Positions 43,544 through 52,945 of a stretch of DNA of 64,000 nt are shown piece by piece. The stretch covers positions 1 through 64,000 of the forward strand of contig CAZIXF010000016.1 of assembly GCA_964543195.1 (NCBI GenBank), given 5' to 3'. How positions within the stretch are numbered: position 1 is the first letter of the stretch; every line of letters begins with the position of its first letter. The translations under genes were made by a program, and so were the position numbers. Below the pieces are notes generated by a model. That model had not been told where the DNA came from, did not search any database, and saw only the letters and a program-made list of their open reading frames with translations. The stretch is from JAGTVG01 sp964543195 (GTDB taxonomy: Bacteria > Bacteroidota > Bacteroidia > Cytophagales > Cyclobacteriaceae).

Positions 43544-45160
43544 GATCTCGAAATTCCTTTCCAGATCCTCCTCTTGAATTTCCCGGAGGTCCAGTTCAGT
43601 CACTTCATCCCTGAACCCTTCTGCTCTGAGCACCACAAAATATTGTCTCCCACTCCTCAGGTCGAACGAAAATTCTCCGTTTTCTTCCGTATCGAATATT
43701 CCTATGAGGTTATTGCTCAGCATATCCCGGACTATGATCTCTGCACGGGTCGGTTCATCCGCATATTTATCAATTACTTCACCATGAAGATTCACCGTGG
43801 TGGCATCCGTATCATCCCTGATCAACATGTAGATATCCGCACCTCCATAGGAATCTTCCCGTTCCGAAGAAAAATAAGCCCGCTCACCATCGGCACTCCA
43901 CACAAAGAAAACATCGTCATCTGCCGTATTGATCGGGTAACCTACATTTTCAGGCCGGGTCCATCGCCCCTTGTCTTCGAGGTATTCGGTATAAAAAATG
44001 TCATACCCCCCCATAGATACATGACCTTTGGAGCTGAAATACAATTTATTGCCGTCGGGATGGATAAAAGGGCCGTCCTCATCGAATTTGCTATTGATAT
44101 ATCCCCCGATATTTTCCGGTTCGCTCCAGGCGCCATTCAGTTTTCGACGTGAAATATAAATATCGGTGCCACCCATTCCTCCTTCCCGGTCACTGGTGAA
44201 AACCAGCGTGTTGTTATCAGCGGTAATGGAAGCATGGGATTCCCAGCCTTCGGTATTTATTTCTTCGATAAAAGCCGGTTCCGACCATTCCCCGTTATTA
44301 TAATTACTGACATACAGATGCCCGGCTATTCTGGCACTGAAACTGTTGTCATCGCCTCTGTAGAGAAAAAGCTTGGTGCCGTCGGGGGATAAACCGACCG
44401 GTGCATCATGAAGGTCATCATGATGGATGGGCGTACCGATGTATCGGGCTTCTTCCCATTGGTCGCTGTTTTTATTCGAATAAAAAACACTTTCGTAGAA
44501 CTCATTGGTAAGCGGGTCCGACTTGGTCTTTGGAGTAGCCTGCCGTTTGGAAGAAAAGATGATCAGGTCCTCATCCCGGTTGATCAACGGCGAAAAATCC
44601 GTATACTCACTGTTGATATTTTCACCCAGATTGACGACTCTGGTCCGGATCAGGGGGTTTCGGACCAGCCTCTGGCCGTTCCGGCACATCTGTATGTACC
44701 GGTCGATTTGCTGAATATCCGTTTCCGTATCCTCGTATTCGGGGTTGAATTTGATCTGTTTTTTATAGCTCTCATAAAAGATCATGGCCTTTTCGAACTC
44801 ATGACCGTAATGGTAAGCCCTTCCCAGCTCAAAGAAAATATTTTCAGGGGCATCATCCTGGAGGTACACAAACGCAAGATAAGGGTAGGCTTTCGATTTA
44901 AAATTGGTATTCAGGTAGCACAGTCCGATCCGGTAATTGTATTCGGTATTATTGGGTATAATGGAATCAAGTACGAGGTAGCCCTCAAGGGCCCGTTTAT
45001 AATCCCCTATCCTGAAATATTCCGCGGCAAGGGGTTCTATACGGTTGGCAAACCGCAAAGACTCTTTATCCTGTGCCTGGGCGTTGACTGACGCCTGGAA
45101 TTGCAGCGAAATTGCGGTAAGAAGCATTACGTAGATCAGAAGTTTACGTGATATCCACAT
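43529..45160 (-). CDS. PorE-like paralogue without OmpA domain
   Basis: The 543-residue exported protein is a paralogue of the downstream gene. A signal peptide (LLIYVMLLTAISLQFQASVNAQ) leads to TPR repeats (YRIGLCYLNTNFKSKAYPY, YHYGHEFEKAMIFYESY). Five PD40 blades follow (INRDEDLIIFSSKRQ, DGTKLFLYRGDDNS, TLVFTSDREGGMGGTDIY, GNKLYFSSKGHVSMGGYDI, GERAYFSSEREDSYGGADIY). A carboxypeptidase regulatory-like domain covers about 450-530. It stops there with a basic RKRR end and has no OmpA domain. It probably acts with the neighbouring PorE-like protein at the outer membrane. The 188-base gap to divergent engB should contain both promoters. Confidence 0.85.
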   Translation of the reverse strand: MWISRKLLIYVMLLTAISLQFQASVNAQAQDKESLRFANRIEPLAAEYFRIGDYKRALEGYLVLDSIIPNNTEYNYRIGLCYLNTNFKSKAYPYLAFVYLQDDAPENIFFELGRAYHYGHEFEKAMIFYESYKKQIKFNPEYEDTETDIQQIDRYIQMCRNGQRLVRNPLIRTRVVNLGENINSEYTDFSPLINRDEDLIIFSSKRQATPKTKSDPLTNEFYESVFYSNKNSDQWEEARYIGTPIHHDDLHDAPVGLSPDGTKLFLYRGDDNSFSARIAGHLYVSNYNNGEWSEPAFIEEINTEGWESHASITADNNTLVFTSDREGGMGGTDIYISRRKLNGAWSEPENIGGYINSKFDEDGPFIHPDGNKLYFSSKGHVSMGGYDIFYTEYLEDKGRWTRPENVGYPINTADDDVFFVWSADGERAYFSSEREDSYGGADIYMLIRDDTDATTVNLHGEVIDKYADEPTRAEIIVRDMLSNNLIGIFDTEENGEFSFDLRSGRQYFVVLRAEGFRDEVTELDLREIQEEDLERNFEIRKRR

Positions 45161-45348
45161 AGGATTATTTTTTCTTGGAATAGAGCAAATTTATGTGATT
45201 TGAAAATAGTATATTATTAAAAACTTAGAAAATGCATTTCATTTTTTTTATAAAATATTTCATTTTATAATTCAGGTGAACAAATATTGTGCAAAAAACA
45301 GCGGTTAAGGCAGTTAAGTAAAATAGATTACGGGAAGTATCTACTACA

Positions 45349-45942
45349 ATGGAGATCCGGACATCAGAATTTGTCAAAAGTATTACCAGTCTTAAAGACA
45401 GGCCGCGGACGGTTATACCTGAATTCGGATTTATAGGCCGGTCCAATGTGGGCAAATCGTCCCTGATCAACATGCTGCTGAGCCGGAAGAACCTGGCCAG
45501 GATCTCCTCAACGCCGGGAAAAACCCAGACCATCAACTATTATCTTATTAATAACGAATGGTATGCGGTGGATCTGCCGGGTTATGGCTGGGCCAAAGTG
45601 AGCAAGCAAAAAAAGATCGCCTGGTCGGGATTTGTACGGGATTATCTGTTGACAGGCGATTCATTAGCCTGTCTCTTTATTCTTATCGACGCCCGCCACG
45701 AACCCCAGGCCATCGATCTTCAGTTTTTATACTGGATGGTGGAAAATGAGATCCCGATTGCCCTTGTTTTCACCAAGGCGGATAAATTATCACGGAACAA
45801 GGTGAACCGGTCCGTACAACTGTACAAGAATATTTTACTGCGTGACTGGGTTTATCTGCCGGAGATCTTCATTACATCAGCGATGGATAAACGGGGAAGA
45901 GAGGAGATGCTTGAGTATATTGAGTTGATCAAACCGGGTTGA
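45349..45942 (+). CDS. engB: Ribosome biogenesis GTPase EngB (YsxC/YihA)
   Basis: EngB is an essential GTPase for assembly of the large ribosomal subunit. The 197 residues hold G1 GRSNVGKS (30-37), the G2 switch TPGKTQTINYY (55-65), G3 DLPGYGWAKVS (75-85) and G4 TKADKLSRNK near 141-150. The conserved WxxxVRDYLL-type helix is present as WSGFVRDYLLTG. Length and start match the family. It is divergent from the PorE-like pair. Confidence 0.97.
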   Translation: MEIRTSEFVKSITSLKDRPRTVIPEFGFIGRSNVGKSSLINMLLSRKNLARISSTPGKTQTINYYLINNEWYAVDLPGYGWAKVSKQKKIAWSGFVRDYLLTGDSLACLFILIDARHEPQAIDLQFLYWMVENEIPIALVFTKADKLSRNKVNRSVQLYKNILLRDWVYLPEIFITSAMDKRGREEMLEYIELIKPG

Positions 45943-46007
45943 CTTTTGGCTTTGACCGATCTATTGTTCAATTTTGTGCCGTAATATTAACTTTTTAGAC
46001 CTGCACC

Positions 46008-46511
46008 ATGAAAGATTTATCAGAAATAGCGTCCGTATCGGGCAAGGGAGGATTATTCAGGGTATTAAAACCAGGACGGGCCGGGGTGGTCCTGGAGAGC
46101 CTTGATGAAAAGAAAACCCGGATGGTCACTAATCCCAGTCATAAGGTATCCATATTATCGGAGATATCGCTATATGCCAATACCGAGGAAGGCTCGGTGA
46201 TGCTCGAGGATGTGTTCAGGAAGATCCATGAAGAATTTGGCGATGACCCGGGTGTCGACGGCAAATCGGCCCCCGACGAACTGATGGCATTCATCGAATA
46301 CATCGTGCCGGAATATGACGCCGACCGGGTATATCCTTCCGATGTAAAAAAGCTGGTCAGCTGGTATCACATATTGCTGAAAGAAGCCCCGGAGGTGTTT
46401 GAAGAAGCTCCGGAGGGTGAGGAGGAAGGATCTGATAAGGAGGAAAAAAAGACTGGGAGAGGATCTGCTTCAAAAAATGATCCAAAAAATGAAAGCAAAA
46501 AAGACAACTAA
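46008..46511 (+). CDS. DUF5606 family protein
   Basis: The 167-residue cytoplasmic protein matches DUF5606, restricted to Bacteroidota. The N-terminus LSEIASVSGKGGLFRVLKPG forms a small beta-barrel-like region, then VVLESLDEKKTRMVT, VSILSEISLYAN and the helical LKKLVSWYHILLK-type segment (VKKLVSWYHILLKEAP). The tail from about 130 is a Glu/Lys-rich low-complexity stretch. The function of the family is unknown. It lies just before the AT-rich glycan cluster and has the higher-GC composition of the housekeeping genes, so it marks the left flank. Confidence 0.88.
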   Translation: MKDLSEIASVSGKGGLFRVLKPGRAGVVLESLDEKKTRMVTNPSHKVSILSEISLYANTEEGSVMLEDVFRKIHEEFGDDPGVDGKSAPDELMAFIEYIVPEYDADRVYPSDVKKLVSWYHILLKEAPEVFEEAPEGEEEGSDKEEKKTGRGSASKNDPKNESKKDN

Positions 46512-46605
46512 TAGAGATAAAGAATATTTCCGGTTTATAGTTATTCAGGTCCAGGTTCTTTTCTATATAAATCCCATAATTTTATAAACAACCAGCTATA
46601 TAAAA

Positions 46606-47970
46606 ATGATCCGCGAAACGATCAGATCCTTATTCACCAAAGGCAGCTTCACACAGGATGTCGCGATTGTGAGTGGGGGAAAAGTTTTGGTTGTTATAAT
46701 AGGATTCTTATTTATACCCATACTTTCCAGGATCTATACTCCGGAAGCGTATGGGAATTTTTCGATGTACAATGCCATAGTTTCCTTGTTGGTTTTATTA
46801 TTTTCTTTATCCTTCCCATCAGCTCTTGTTGTAGCAAAAGATGAACGTACATTTTATAATTTATTCTCACTAAGCTCTTTGCTGTTACTTACCTTTTCCC
46901 TTTTAACCCTCGTGTTATTTCTCGGTTCAGGGGATTCCATAAATAATGCATTCAATGTTTTTGAAAATTCATCTTTTTTATTTTTTATCCCATTAGGAAT
47001 ATTGTTGGATGGTGGGATTGCGGTATTCACACCATGGAATGTACGAAGGAAACAATTTCTTTTTGCATCGATAGTTTCATCCGGGCATAATCTGATAATA
47101 CGAATAATAAACCTCATAATTGGCATTGCCATCAGAAATAACAATTTTGGTTTAATAGCCGGGAATCAGGCTGGAAGGCTTTTGGCTGTTCTCACGCATT
47201 TAATAAAAAATTTCAAACAGGAAAGTAAACCTTTCTTTCAACATATTTCCATTTCTAGGATGGTCAGTGTTGCCAAGGAGTACAAAAACTATCCGCTGTA
47301 CTTTCTTCCAGGCAGAGTTATTGGAAATTTAAAGAATCAATCAGCCATATATTTTATTGGCCTTGGATTTAGTAAATCAATTCTTGGAAATTTTTCAATT
47401 GCCGTATCTGTATTGAATGTGCCCATTCAAATATTGGCAAACAGTTTATCTTCTGTATTTCTAAAGAAAGCAAATGATCTATATAATGAGGATAAAAAGT
47501 TACTTCCTTCATTCATCAATAATTTGATTACCAAGCTTTTTATTTTGGGTGTATTACCTTTTGCCGTGCTCAGTGTATTTGGAGAATATTTGGTCACATT
47601 TTTTTTAGGAGACCAATGGCCCCTGGCAGGAAGGATATCAGCATGGATGGGACCTTATTTTTTTTTATCATTAATAATTTCTCCTGTTTTACCTGTCTTT
47701 CAGGTGATGAAAAGAGAACAAAACTTATTCATATTTAATCTGACAGGATTTGTATTGAATACCGGAGCCCTTTTAACCGGATACCTGCTTAATGATATAG
47801 AATGGTTAATAATTTTATTTACAGCTAGTAACGTATTGATTTATATAATCCAGGGTATTTATATTTTTAAACTAAATCAGCTATCATATACTAGATTTTT
47901 AGCCGGTATTTTAATAATTTATCCAATTACGATACTTATTCTTTATTATATAAAACATATGTTATTCTAA
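46606..47970 (+). CDS. Wzx-like polysaccharide flippase
   Basis: The 454-residue protein has about 12-14 membrane helices and the MATE/Wzx-type start KGSFTQDVAIVSGGKVLVVI and IPILSRIYTPEAYGNFSMY. Flippases of this family carry undecaprenyl-linked sugar repeat units across the inner membrane. The middle contains LPGRVIGNLKNQSAIYFIGL, a re-entry motif for the second half. It is the first gene of the glycan operon, nine bases before the first sulfotransferase. Base composition is clearly more AT-rich than the engB-DUF5606 region (21 G+C in the 60 bases from 47401). Confidence 0.9.
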   Translation: MIRETIRSLFTKGSFTQDVAIVSGGKVLVVIIGFLFIPILSRIYTPEAYGNFSMYNAIVSLLVLLFSLSFPSALVVAKDERTFYNLFSLSSLLLLTFSLLTLVLFLGSGDSINNAFNVFENSSFLFFIPLGILLDGGIAVFTPWNVRRKQFLFASIVSSGHNLIIRIINLIIGIAIRNNNFGLIAGNQAGRLLAVLTHLIKNFKQESKPFFQHISISRMVSVAKEYKNYPLYFLPGRVIGNLKNQSAIYFIGLGFSKSILGNFSIAVSVLNVPIQILANSLSSVFLKKANDLYNEDKKLLPSFINNLITKLFILGVLPFAVLSVFGEYLVTFFLGDQWPLAGRISAWMGPYFFLSLIISPVLPVFQVMKREQNLFIFNLTGFVLNTGALLTGYLLNDIEWLIILFTASNVLIYIIQGIYIFKLNQLSYTRFLAGILIIYPITILILYYIKHMLF

Positions 47971-47979
47971 ATACACAAC

Positions 47980-48888
47980 ATGTTGTCATATTATTATAAA
48001 ACGGTTTTCGAAAGGTTTTTACAGGTTTTCGGAAAGATTTTCGTTCAGAAAATAAGAGGGAAAAATCGTGAAACACCTGTTTTTATCGTTTCCGCCGGCA
48101 GAAGTGGTTCAACCTTACTGAGAAAATTATTGATACAAACCGGCCATTTTAATATTCCACCTGAAACGGGTGATTTGATTACCTCTTTGACAAAAATATA
48201 TCTTAAAAACATTTTCCTGCCATGGAAACTAAGAGCTGAAAAGATAATTAAACATATTAAGAATACGCCGGAAATCCACGTCTGGAAAATAGATTTTGAT
48301 CAGTTTGCGGAGGCCGTTTACAAATTGTCACCTTCAGACAGAAATCTGGCGGAATTAATCACTCTTTTATATAAAAACTTTGCTATTCAGAAAGGAATTA
48401 ATGAAACCGATTTCTGGGGCGATAAAACTCCTTATTTAGTAAACAGAATATCATGGATCCACTTAATTTTCCCGCATGCAATTATCATTCATATCATAAG
48501 GGATCCAAGAGCCGTAGTGCTTTCGAGGATAAGAGAATTCAATGAAACCATTGATTACGCAATAAAACGTTGGGAATGGTCCATAAAGTCCATAAAAAAA
48601 ATAAAGAGAAAGGACCGAGTCAAAGAAATTAAATATGAAAACCTGGTGAGTTCAACCGACGAAATTATGAATGACTTATTGTCATACATCTCCGGAAAAT
48701 TGAAATATGAAAAAAAATACAGCAAAGTACATCTAGGTGATGATCATTATAAACATCACAAAAACCTTAATAAACCTCTTTTAAAAAATAAGATCGATGA
48801 ATGGAAAACACTTATCTCAGTGAAAGAAAAACAAAAAATTGAAAACAGGCTTTCTACTGAGATGGAATTATACGGTTATTCAATATGA
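47980..48888 (+). CDS. PAPS-dependent sulfotransferase (Sulfotransfer_3-like)
   Basis: The 302-residue protein has the 5'-phosphosulfate loop GRSGSTLLRKLL starting at residue 40 (after VFIVSA) and the 3'-phosphate motif IIHIIRDPRAVVLSRIRE. The WGDKTPYLVNRI segment typical of the Sulfotransfer_3 family is also seen. It transfers sulfate from PAPS to a hydroxyl or amino group, here presumably of a sugar intermediate. There is no signal peptide, so it should act in the cytoplasm before flipping. Its stop overlaps the following glycosyltransferase start by four bases. Confidence 0.88.
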   Translation: MLSYYYKTVFERFLQVFGKIFVQKIRGKNRETPVFIVSAGRSGSTLLRKLLIQTGHFNIPPETGDLITSLTKIYLKNIFLPWKLRAEKIIKHIKNTPEIHVWKIDFDQFAEAVYKLSPSDRNLAELITLLYKNFAIQKGINETDFWGDKTPYLVNRISWIHLIFPHAIIIHIIRDPRAVVLSRIREFNETIDYAIKRWEWSIKSIKKIKRKDRVKEIKYENLVSSTDEIMNDLLSYISGKLKYEKKYSKVHLGDDHYKHHKNLNKPLLKNKIDEWKTLISVKEKQKIENRLSTEMELYGYSI

Positions 48889-50006
48889 ATATATTGCATA
48901 TCACAAACTGGTATCCTTCGAAACCATCTCCATTAAGTGCCCCATGGATCCGCCGGCATATTATGGCTTTGTCATATTGGACTACGAATTACATATATCA
49001 TTTAGAAATTAAAAAAGGGCCGTTTCATTTGTTTAAAGGTGTCAATGAAGATCAATCCAGGTATTTAATCATCCAATTACCTTTTGAAAAATGGAGGATA
49101 AATGAATTATTGAGTTTTATGCTTCTTGTATATGTGTTGTTTAAAACAAGGAGTCATAAATACGATATGATTAATTTTCATATTGCTTATCCCAATTGCA
49201 CATATTTACATCTGATCAAAAGGTGGATTAATTGCCCAATTGTAATAACAGAACACTGGAGCGGATATCATTATAATTTTAATGTTTCAAAACCCGAAAA
49301 ACTTGACAGAATTCGGAGAATTTTCAAAAACAATATACCTGTTATTGCTGTATCAGATGCACTTGCAAGAGATATTAAAGAATTTTCAAAAACTGATATC
49401 AAATCACATGTAACTCCCAACGTTGTTTATACAGATGTTTTCAGATATAGATCTGACCTATACGGTTATTCAGATAATGCCTTTTTCATGGTCAGCCAAT
49501 GGAAATGGCCCAAAGATCCTTTCATCGTATTAAAAACGTGGAGAATACTTCAGGAAAAATATGAAAACATACAATTGTTGATTGGAGGATATGGACCTCA
49601 ATGGAATGAAATAAAAAAATCAATTGAACAATATGAAATTTCAGGTACTGTGGCACTTTTGGGAAAAATGAATTCCAGGGAGATAGCTGATAAAATGAAT
49701 CATTCAGTAGCATTTATTCATATCTCTGAATATGAAACATTTTCAGTAGTATGCGCGGAAGCTTTATGTTGTGGAACTCCGGTTATTGCTTCCAATGTAG
49801 GTGGCCTTCCGGAATTAATAGATAAAAACAACGGAATATTGATCTCAAATTATGAAGAGGATATTATAAAAGCGGTTGATCATTGCATATTCCATAAATC
49901 AAAATATAACAGAAAAGACATTGCATTGGCTGCATCAAAAAAATTCGGTGAAAAGCCTGTTGGAGAAAGGTATTTCGAGGTAATACGGAAAATGGTGAAA
50001 AAATGA
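48885..50006 (+). CDS. Glycosyltransferase, GT4-like
   Basis: The 373-residue enzyme is a GT-B fold retaining transferase. Its N-terminus ILHITNWYPSKPSPLSAPWI is typical of GT4 enzymes that bind an acceptor lipid. The donor half has MVSQWKWPKDP, LLIGGYGPQWNEI and the E-x7-E type motif YETFSVVCAEALCCGTPVIASNVGGLPELI (EAL near residue 285). Sugar and linkage are unknown. ATGA overlaps join it to the sulfotransferases on both sides, suggesting that glycosyl transfer and sulfation proceed together. Confidence 0.9.
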   Translation: MNILHITNWYPSKPSPLSAPWIRRHIMALSYWTTNYIYHLEIKKGPFHLFKGVNEDQSRYLIIQLPFEKWRINELLSFMLLVYVLFKTRSHKYDMINFHIAYPNCTYLHLIKRWINCPIVITEHWSGYHYNFNVSKPEKLDRIRRIFKNNIPVIAVSDALARDIKEFSKTDIKSHVTPNVVYTDVFRYRSDLYGYSDNAFFMVSQWKWPKDPFIVLKTWRILQEKYENIQLLIGGYGPQWNEIKKSIEQYEISGTVALLGKMNSREIADKMNHSVAFIHISEYETFSVVCAEALCCGTPVIASNVGGLPELIDKNNGILISNYEEDIIKAVDHCIFHKSKYNRKDIALAASKKFGEKPVGERYFEVIRKMVKK

Positions 50007-50878
50007 AAAAAGTTATTTTTATCCATATTCCCAAAACTGCCGGTTCGACTTTCAGGTCCATCCTAAAAAAAAATTATGGTAAAAGAAAATCATTTATCAT
50101 ACATGATCTCAATCCAGAGATAAGTCTTGGTTATCTGAATAAACTTTCCGAATCAGAATTAAATAAATTTGACCTGATCGCCGGTCATGGAGCCCAGTAT
50201 TTGCTTCACAGAACCAATCAATATAAATCAACTCTCTATCTGAGGGACCCTGTAAGACAGATTATTTCCAGCTTTTATCATATAAAAAGGTCTCCACATA
50301 ATGTATTACATGATGATTTAAAAAAAATTCATAGTTTACACGAATATCATGATTATCTTCTCGAAAATGGAGGGTTTAATCTGCAAACCTATTACTTGTC
50401 ACGATCTGAAGATGATTTTAAATTAAAAAAAAGATTTAAAAAAATTGGCGAAGATGATTATTCAAGAGCACTTCACTTAATGGAACAAGTGGATTATGTT
50501 CTTCTTACTGAAGATTTTGACCGATCGTTGATACTTTTGAAAAATGAAACTGGGCTAAGCAAACTTAACTACCTTTCGCGAAATATTTCGAAAGAAAGAT
50601 CCGGAGAAGAAAACAACCCTGAACTAATTGAAAAAATTACAAAAGCCCAGAAATGGGATTATCAATTGTATGAATATGCCGAAAAGAGATATTCAAGTCT
50701 GTTAAATAAATATTCTGATGGTATAGACCGTGATCTGAAAAAATTTCGGTTTAAAAATGAGATCTACAACAAGTCAGTTGGAAGATTAGAGATTTTAAGG
50801 CAACAAATGGATAATACCTTAAACCGATTCATATATAAAGATAAAAAATGGGAGAATAAACCAGAATATGATCTATGA
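50003..50878 (+). CDS. Sulfotransferase, family 2-like
   Basis: The 291-residue protein starts directly with the PAPS 5'-loop FIHIPKTAGSTFRSIL (9-16 IPKTAGST), the hallmark of the heparan/family 2 sulfotransferases. The 3'-phosphate motif is TLYLRDPVRQIISSFYHIKR. The rest is helical and lysine-rich. It is not closely similar to the other two sulfotransferases of the cluster, so it likely has a different acceptor site. Overlaps of four bases link it to both neighbouring glycosyltransferase genes. Confidence 0.9.
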   Translation: MKKVIFIHIPKTAGSTFRSILKKNYGKRKSFIIHDLNPEISLGYLNKLSESELNKFDLIAGHGAQYLLHRTNQYKSTLYLRDPVRQIISSFYHIKRSPHNVLHDDLKKIHSLHEYHDYLLENGGFNLQTYYLSRSEDDFKLKKRFKKIGEDDYSRALHLMEQVDYVLLTEDFDRSLILLKNETGLSKLNYLSRNISKERSGEENNPELIEKITKAQKWDYQLYEYAEKRYSSLLNKYSDGIDRDLKKFRFKNEIYNKSVGRLEILRQQMDNTLNRFIYKDKKWENKPEYDL

Positions 50879-51999
50879 AAAGATATCATTCTTTTAATAA
50901 CAAAGTCATCTTAATCATATCTCCTGAATTCTGGGGTAATAGCTATGTCTCCAAGCATCATTTTGCCCGCGAATTATCAACAGCTAATAAAGTTTATTTT
51001 CTTAATCCGCCCTCCGATAATTTTGAGGTTAAACCTGTTGGACTAAACCTGTATATAGTTGATTATAAATCTCGACTTCGTGGTCTCAGAAAACTTCCCA
51101 TGTTCATATCCGGTTATGTTATCAGGAGGGAAGTAACCAGTCTTGAGAAAAAAACCGGAACCGTTTTTGACATTATATGGAATTTTGATTCGAGCCGGTT
51201 TTTTAATTTGAGTTTGTTAAAAGAAAAACTTCGTATCGCCCATATAGTGGACTGGAGTGAAAACTTTAACCGCGATTTATTGTGTAGAACTTCTGATATT
51301 TGTCTGTGTACATCGGAAATATTGAAGGCTGACATGATACGGCATAATATATTCACTTTTAATATCGGTCATGGATTCAACAAGGATTATAAAGAATTAA
51401 ACCCTGATGAGCTGGAAGACATTTCAGGTGATTTTTTGGTTAAAGCAGGGTATGTGGGTAATCTCAGTCTGAAATATATCGACTGGGATTTGTTTTATAC
51501 ACTGATGGTTAAGAATCCCAATGTTGGTTTTTACCTGATCGGTCCCGAGGGCAAAAGTAATCTGACGAGAAAATTCGAGGAAAATCCATACTTAAAAAAG
51601 ATAAAGGGTCTGAAAAATGTAATTCTGCTTGGAGAAAAATCTGCAAATAAAATCCCTTCTTTTTTGAAGTTAGTTGATGTGCTGATACTACTTTATAAAG
51701 CCGATGTGTACAGAAATCAGCTTGCCAATCCCCATAAAATCCTTGAATATCTTGGATCCGGTAAGGTTATTGTGGCGTCCTGGACAGATGAATACAAGGA
51801 TAAACCCGAATTGATTGAAATGACAGAAAACAGAGAAGATATTATTGAACTATTTGAAAAGGTAGTCAATAATCTTAGTTACTTTAATTCACCTGAAAAA
51901 CAAGAAAAAAGAAAAAGCTATGCAATAAAAAATAACTATGAAAATAAAGTTCGTGCAATTGAAAAATTAATCAATGATAAAATTGCAAAGAATTATTAA
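50875..51999 (+). CDS. Glycosyltransferase, GT-B fold
   Basis: The 374-residue protein has an N-terminal ILIISPEFWGNSYVSKHHFA-like opening (KVILIISPEFWG) and a donor-binding half with AGYVGNLSLKYIDWDLF, YLIGPEGKSNL and ANPHKILEYLGSGKVIVAS. These fit the GT-B glycosyltransferase group 1/4 proteins found in exopolysaccharide clusters. The expected E-x7-E is only partly conserved (HKILEYLGSG). Its end overlaps the next sulfotransferase start by 26 bases. Confidence 0.82.
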   Translation: MKRYHSFNNKVILIISPEFWGNSYVSKHHFARELSTANKVYFLNPPSDNFEVKPVGLNLYIVDYKSRLRGLRKLPMFISGYVIRREVTSLEKKTGTVFDIIWNFDSSRFFNLSLLKEKLRIAHIVDWSENFNRDLLCRTSDICLCTSEILKADMIRHNIFTFNIGHGFNKDYKELNPDELEDISGDFLVKAGYVGNLSLKYIDWDLFYTLMVKNPNVGFYLIGPEGKSNLTRKFEENPYLKKIKGLKNVILLGEKSANKIPSFLKLVDVLILLYKADVYRNQLANPHKILEYLGSGKVIVASWTDEYKDKPELIEMTENREDIIELFEKVVNNLSYFNSPEKQEKRKSYAIKNNYENKVRAIEKLINDKIAKNY

Positions 52000-52933
52000 C
52001 AGAATAAATCTTGGTATTAAACTCAATTCCACAGGTATATTAAAGAATTTTAAAAAATTCATGCCTGAAAATCAATTCATAATATTCAGTGATCCACGCG
52101 GAGGAAGCACTTGGTTAGCAGAGATGTTAAGTACCATCCCAACTACCGCATTAATATGGGAGCCTTTAAATATAGGGTATATGAATCAATTTAGAGATCT
52201 GGGATTTGGATGGAGACAATATATTCCTGAAAATGTAATTTGGCCCGAAGCCTTAAATACTTTTAATCAGGTTTTGGGGGGAAAGATCTTAAATGAATGG
52301 ACTCTTTTGAAAACTTCAACACATGAGTATTTGTTCGCCAACCAGTTAATATTTAAAATATGCAGGGGGAATATGTTATTACCCTGGATAACCAGACATT
52401 TTGATTTTAATTTTCAACCAATTTACCTGGTACGTCATCCATTTGCGGTAGTAAATTCCCAATTACAACAGGGTGGATGGGATCAATCATTTCAAAGATT
52501 TGAAGTTCCTGATATGCCATTTAATGATATATATAAAAACCATGGAAAATTCCTTACTTCACTCTCCTCAAAGGAAGAACTCCTGGTGGCACACTGGTGT
52601 ATCACCAACAGGATCCCATTGACTCACAAAATGAACAATATTAATTGGATTACCATTTTTTATGAAAACCTGTTATCAGATCCTGAAAAAGAAATAAGAA
52701 GGATTTTTAATCGCTGGGATATTGAACTTCCTGCGACAATATCTAAAATGTACAGACAGTCAAGTTCAACCGCCGGAGAAGACGTTCCTGTGATTGATAT
52801 TGACAAACAGTTGTCAAAGTGGCAAAGGGAACTAAACACAGATCAATTATCAAGAATGAATGCTGTACTACAATATTTTAAAGTTGAATGGTACGATCAC
52901 AAGAGCATATTACCTTTATGCAATTATTCCTGA
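51974..52933 (+). CDS. Sulfotransferase domain protein
   Basis: The 319-residue protein has PAPS-loop PRGGSTWLAEML from residue 41 (after FIIFSD), IYLVRHPFAVVNSQLQ as the 3'-phosphate motif and a terminal region with WITIFYENLLSDPEKEI, a common feature of Sulfotransfer_1/3 relatives. The first 30 residues are basic and hydrophobic-poor, with no signal. This third sulfotransferase has a different loop sequence from the other two. It overlaps the preceding glycosyltransferase by 26 bases and lies 12 bases before the next. Confidence 0.88.
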   Translation: MIKLQRIINRINLGIKLNSTGILKNFKKFMPENQFIIFSDPRGGSTWLAEMLSTIPTTALIWEPLNIGYMNQFRDLGFGWRQYIPENVIWPEALNTFNQVLGGKILNEWTLLKTSTHEYLFANQLIFKICRGNMLLPWITRHFDFNFQPIYLVRHPFAVVNSQLQQGGWDQSFQRFEVPDMPFNDIYKNHGKFLTSLSSKEELLVAHWCITNRIPLTHKMNNINWITIFYENLLSDPEKEIRRIFNRWDIELPATISKMYRQSSSTAGEDVPVIDIDKQLSKWQRELNTDQLSRMNAVLQYFKVEWYDHKSILPLCNYS

Positions 52934-52945
52934 TAAGTCAATTAA

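Noticed and set aside
44408..45091. 227-residue plus-strand frame opposite the PorE-like paralogue
   Set aside because: The minus-strand gene has signal peptide, TPR and propeller repeats in the same span; the opposite frame has none.
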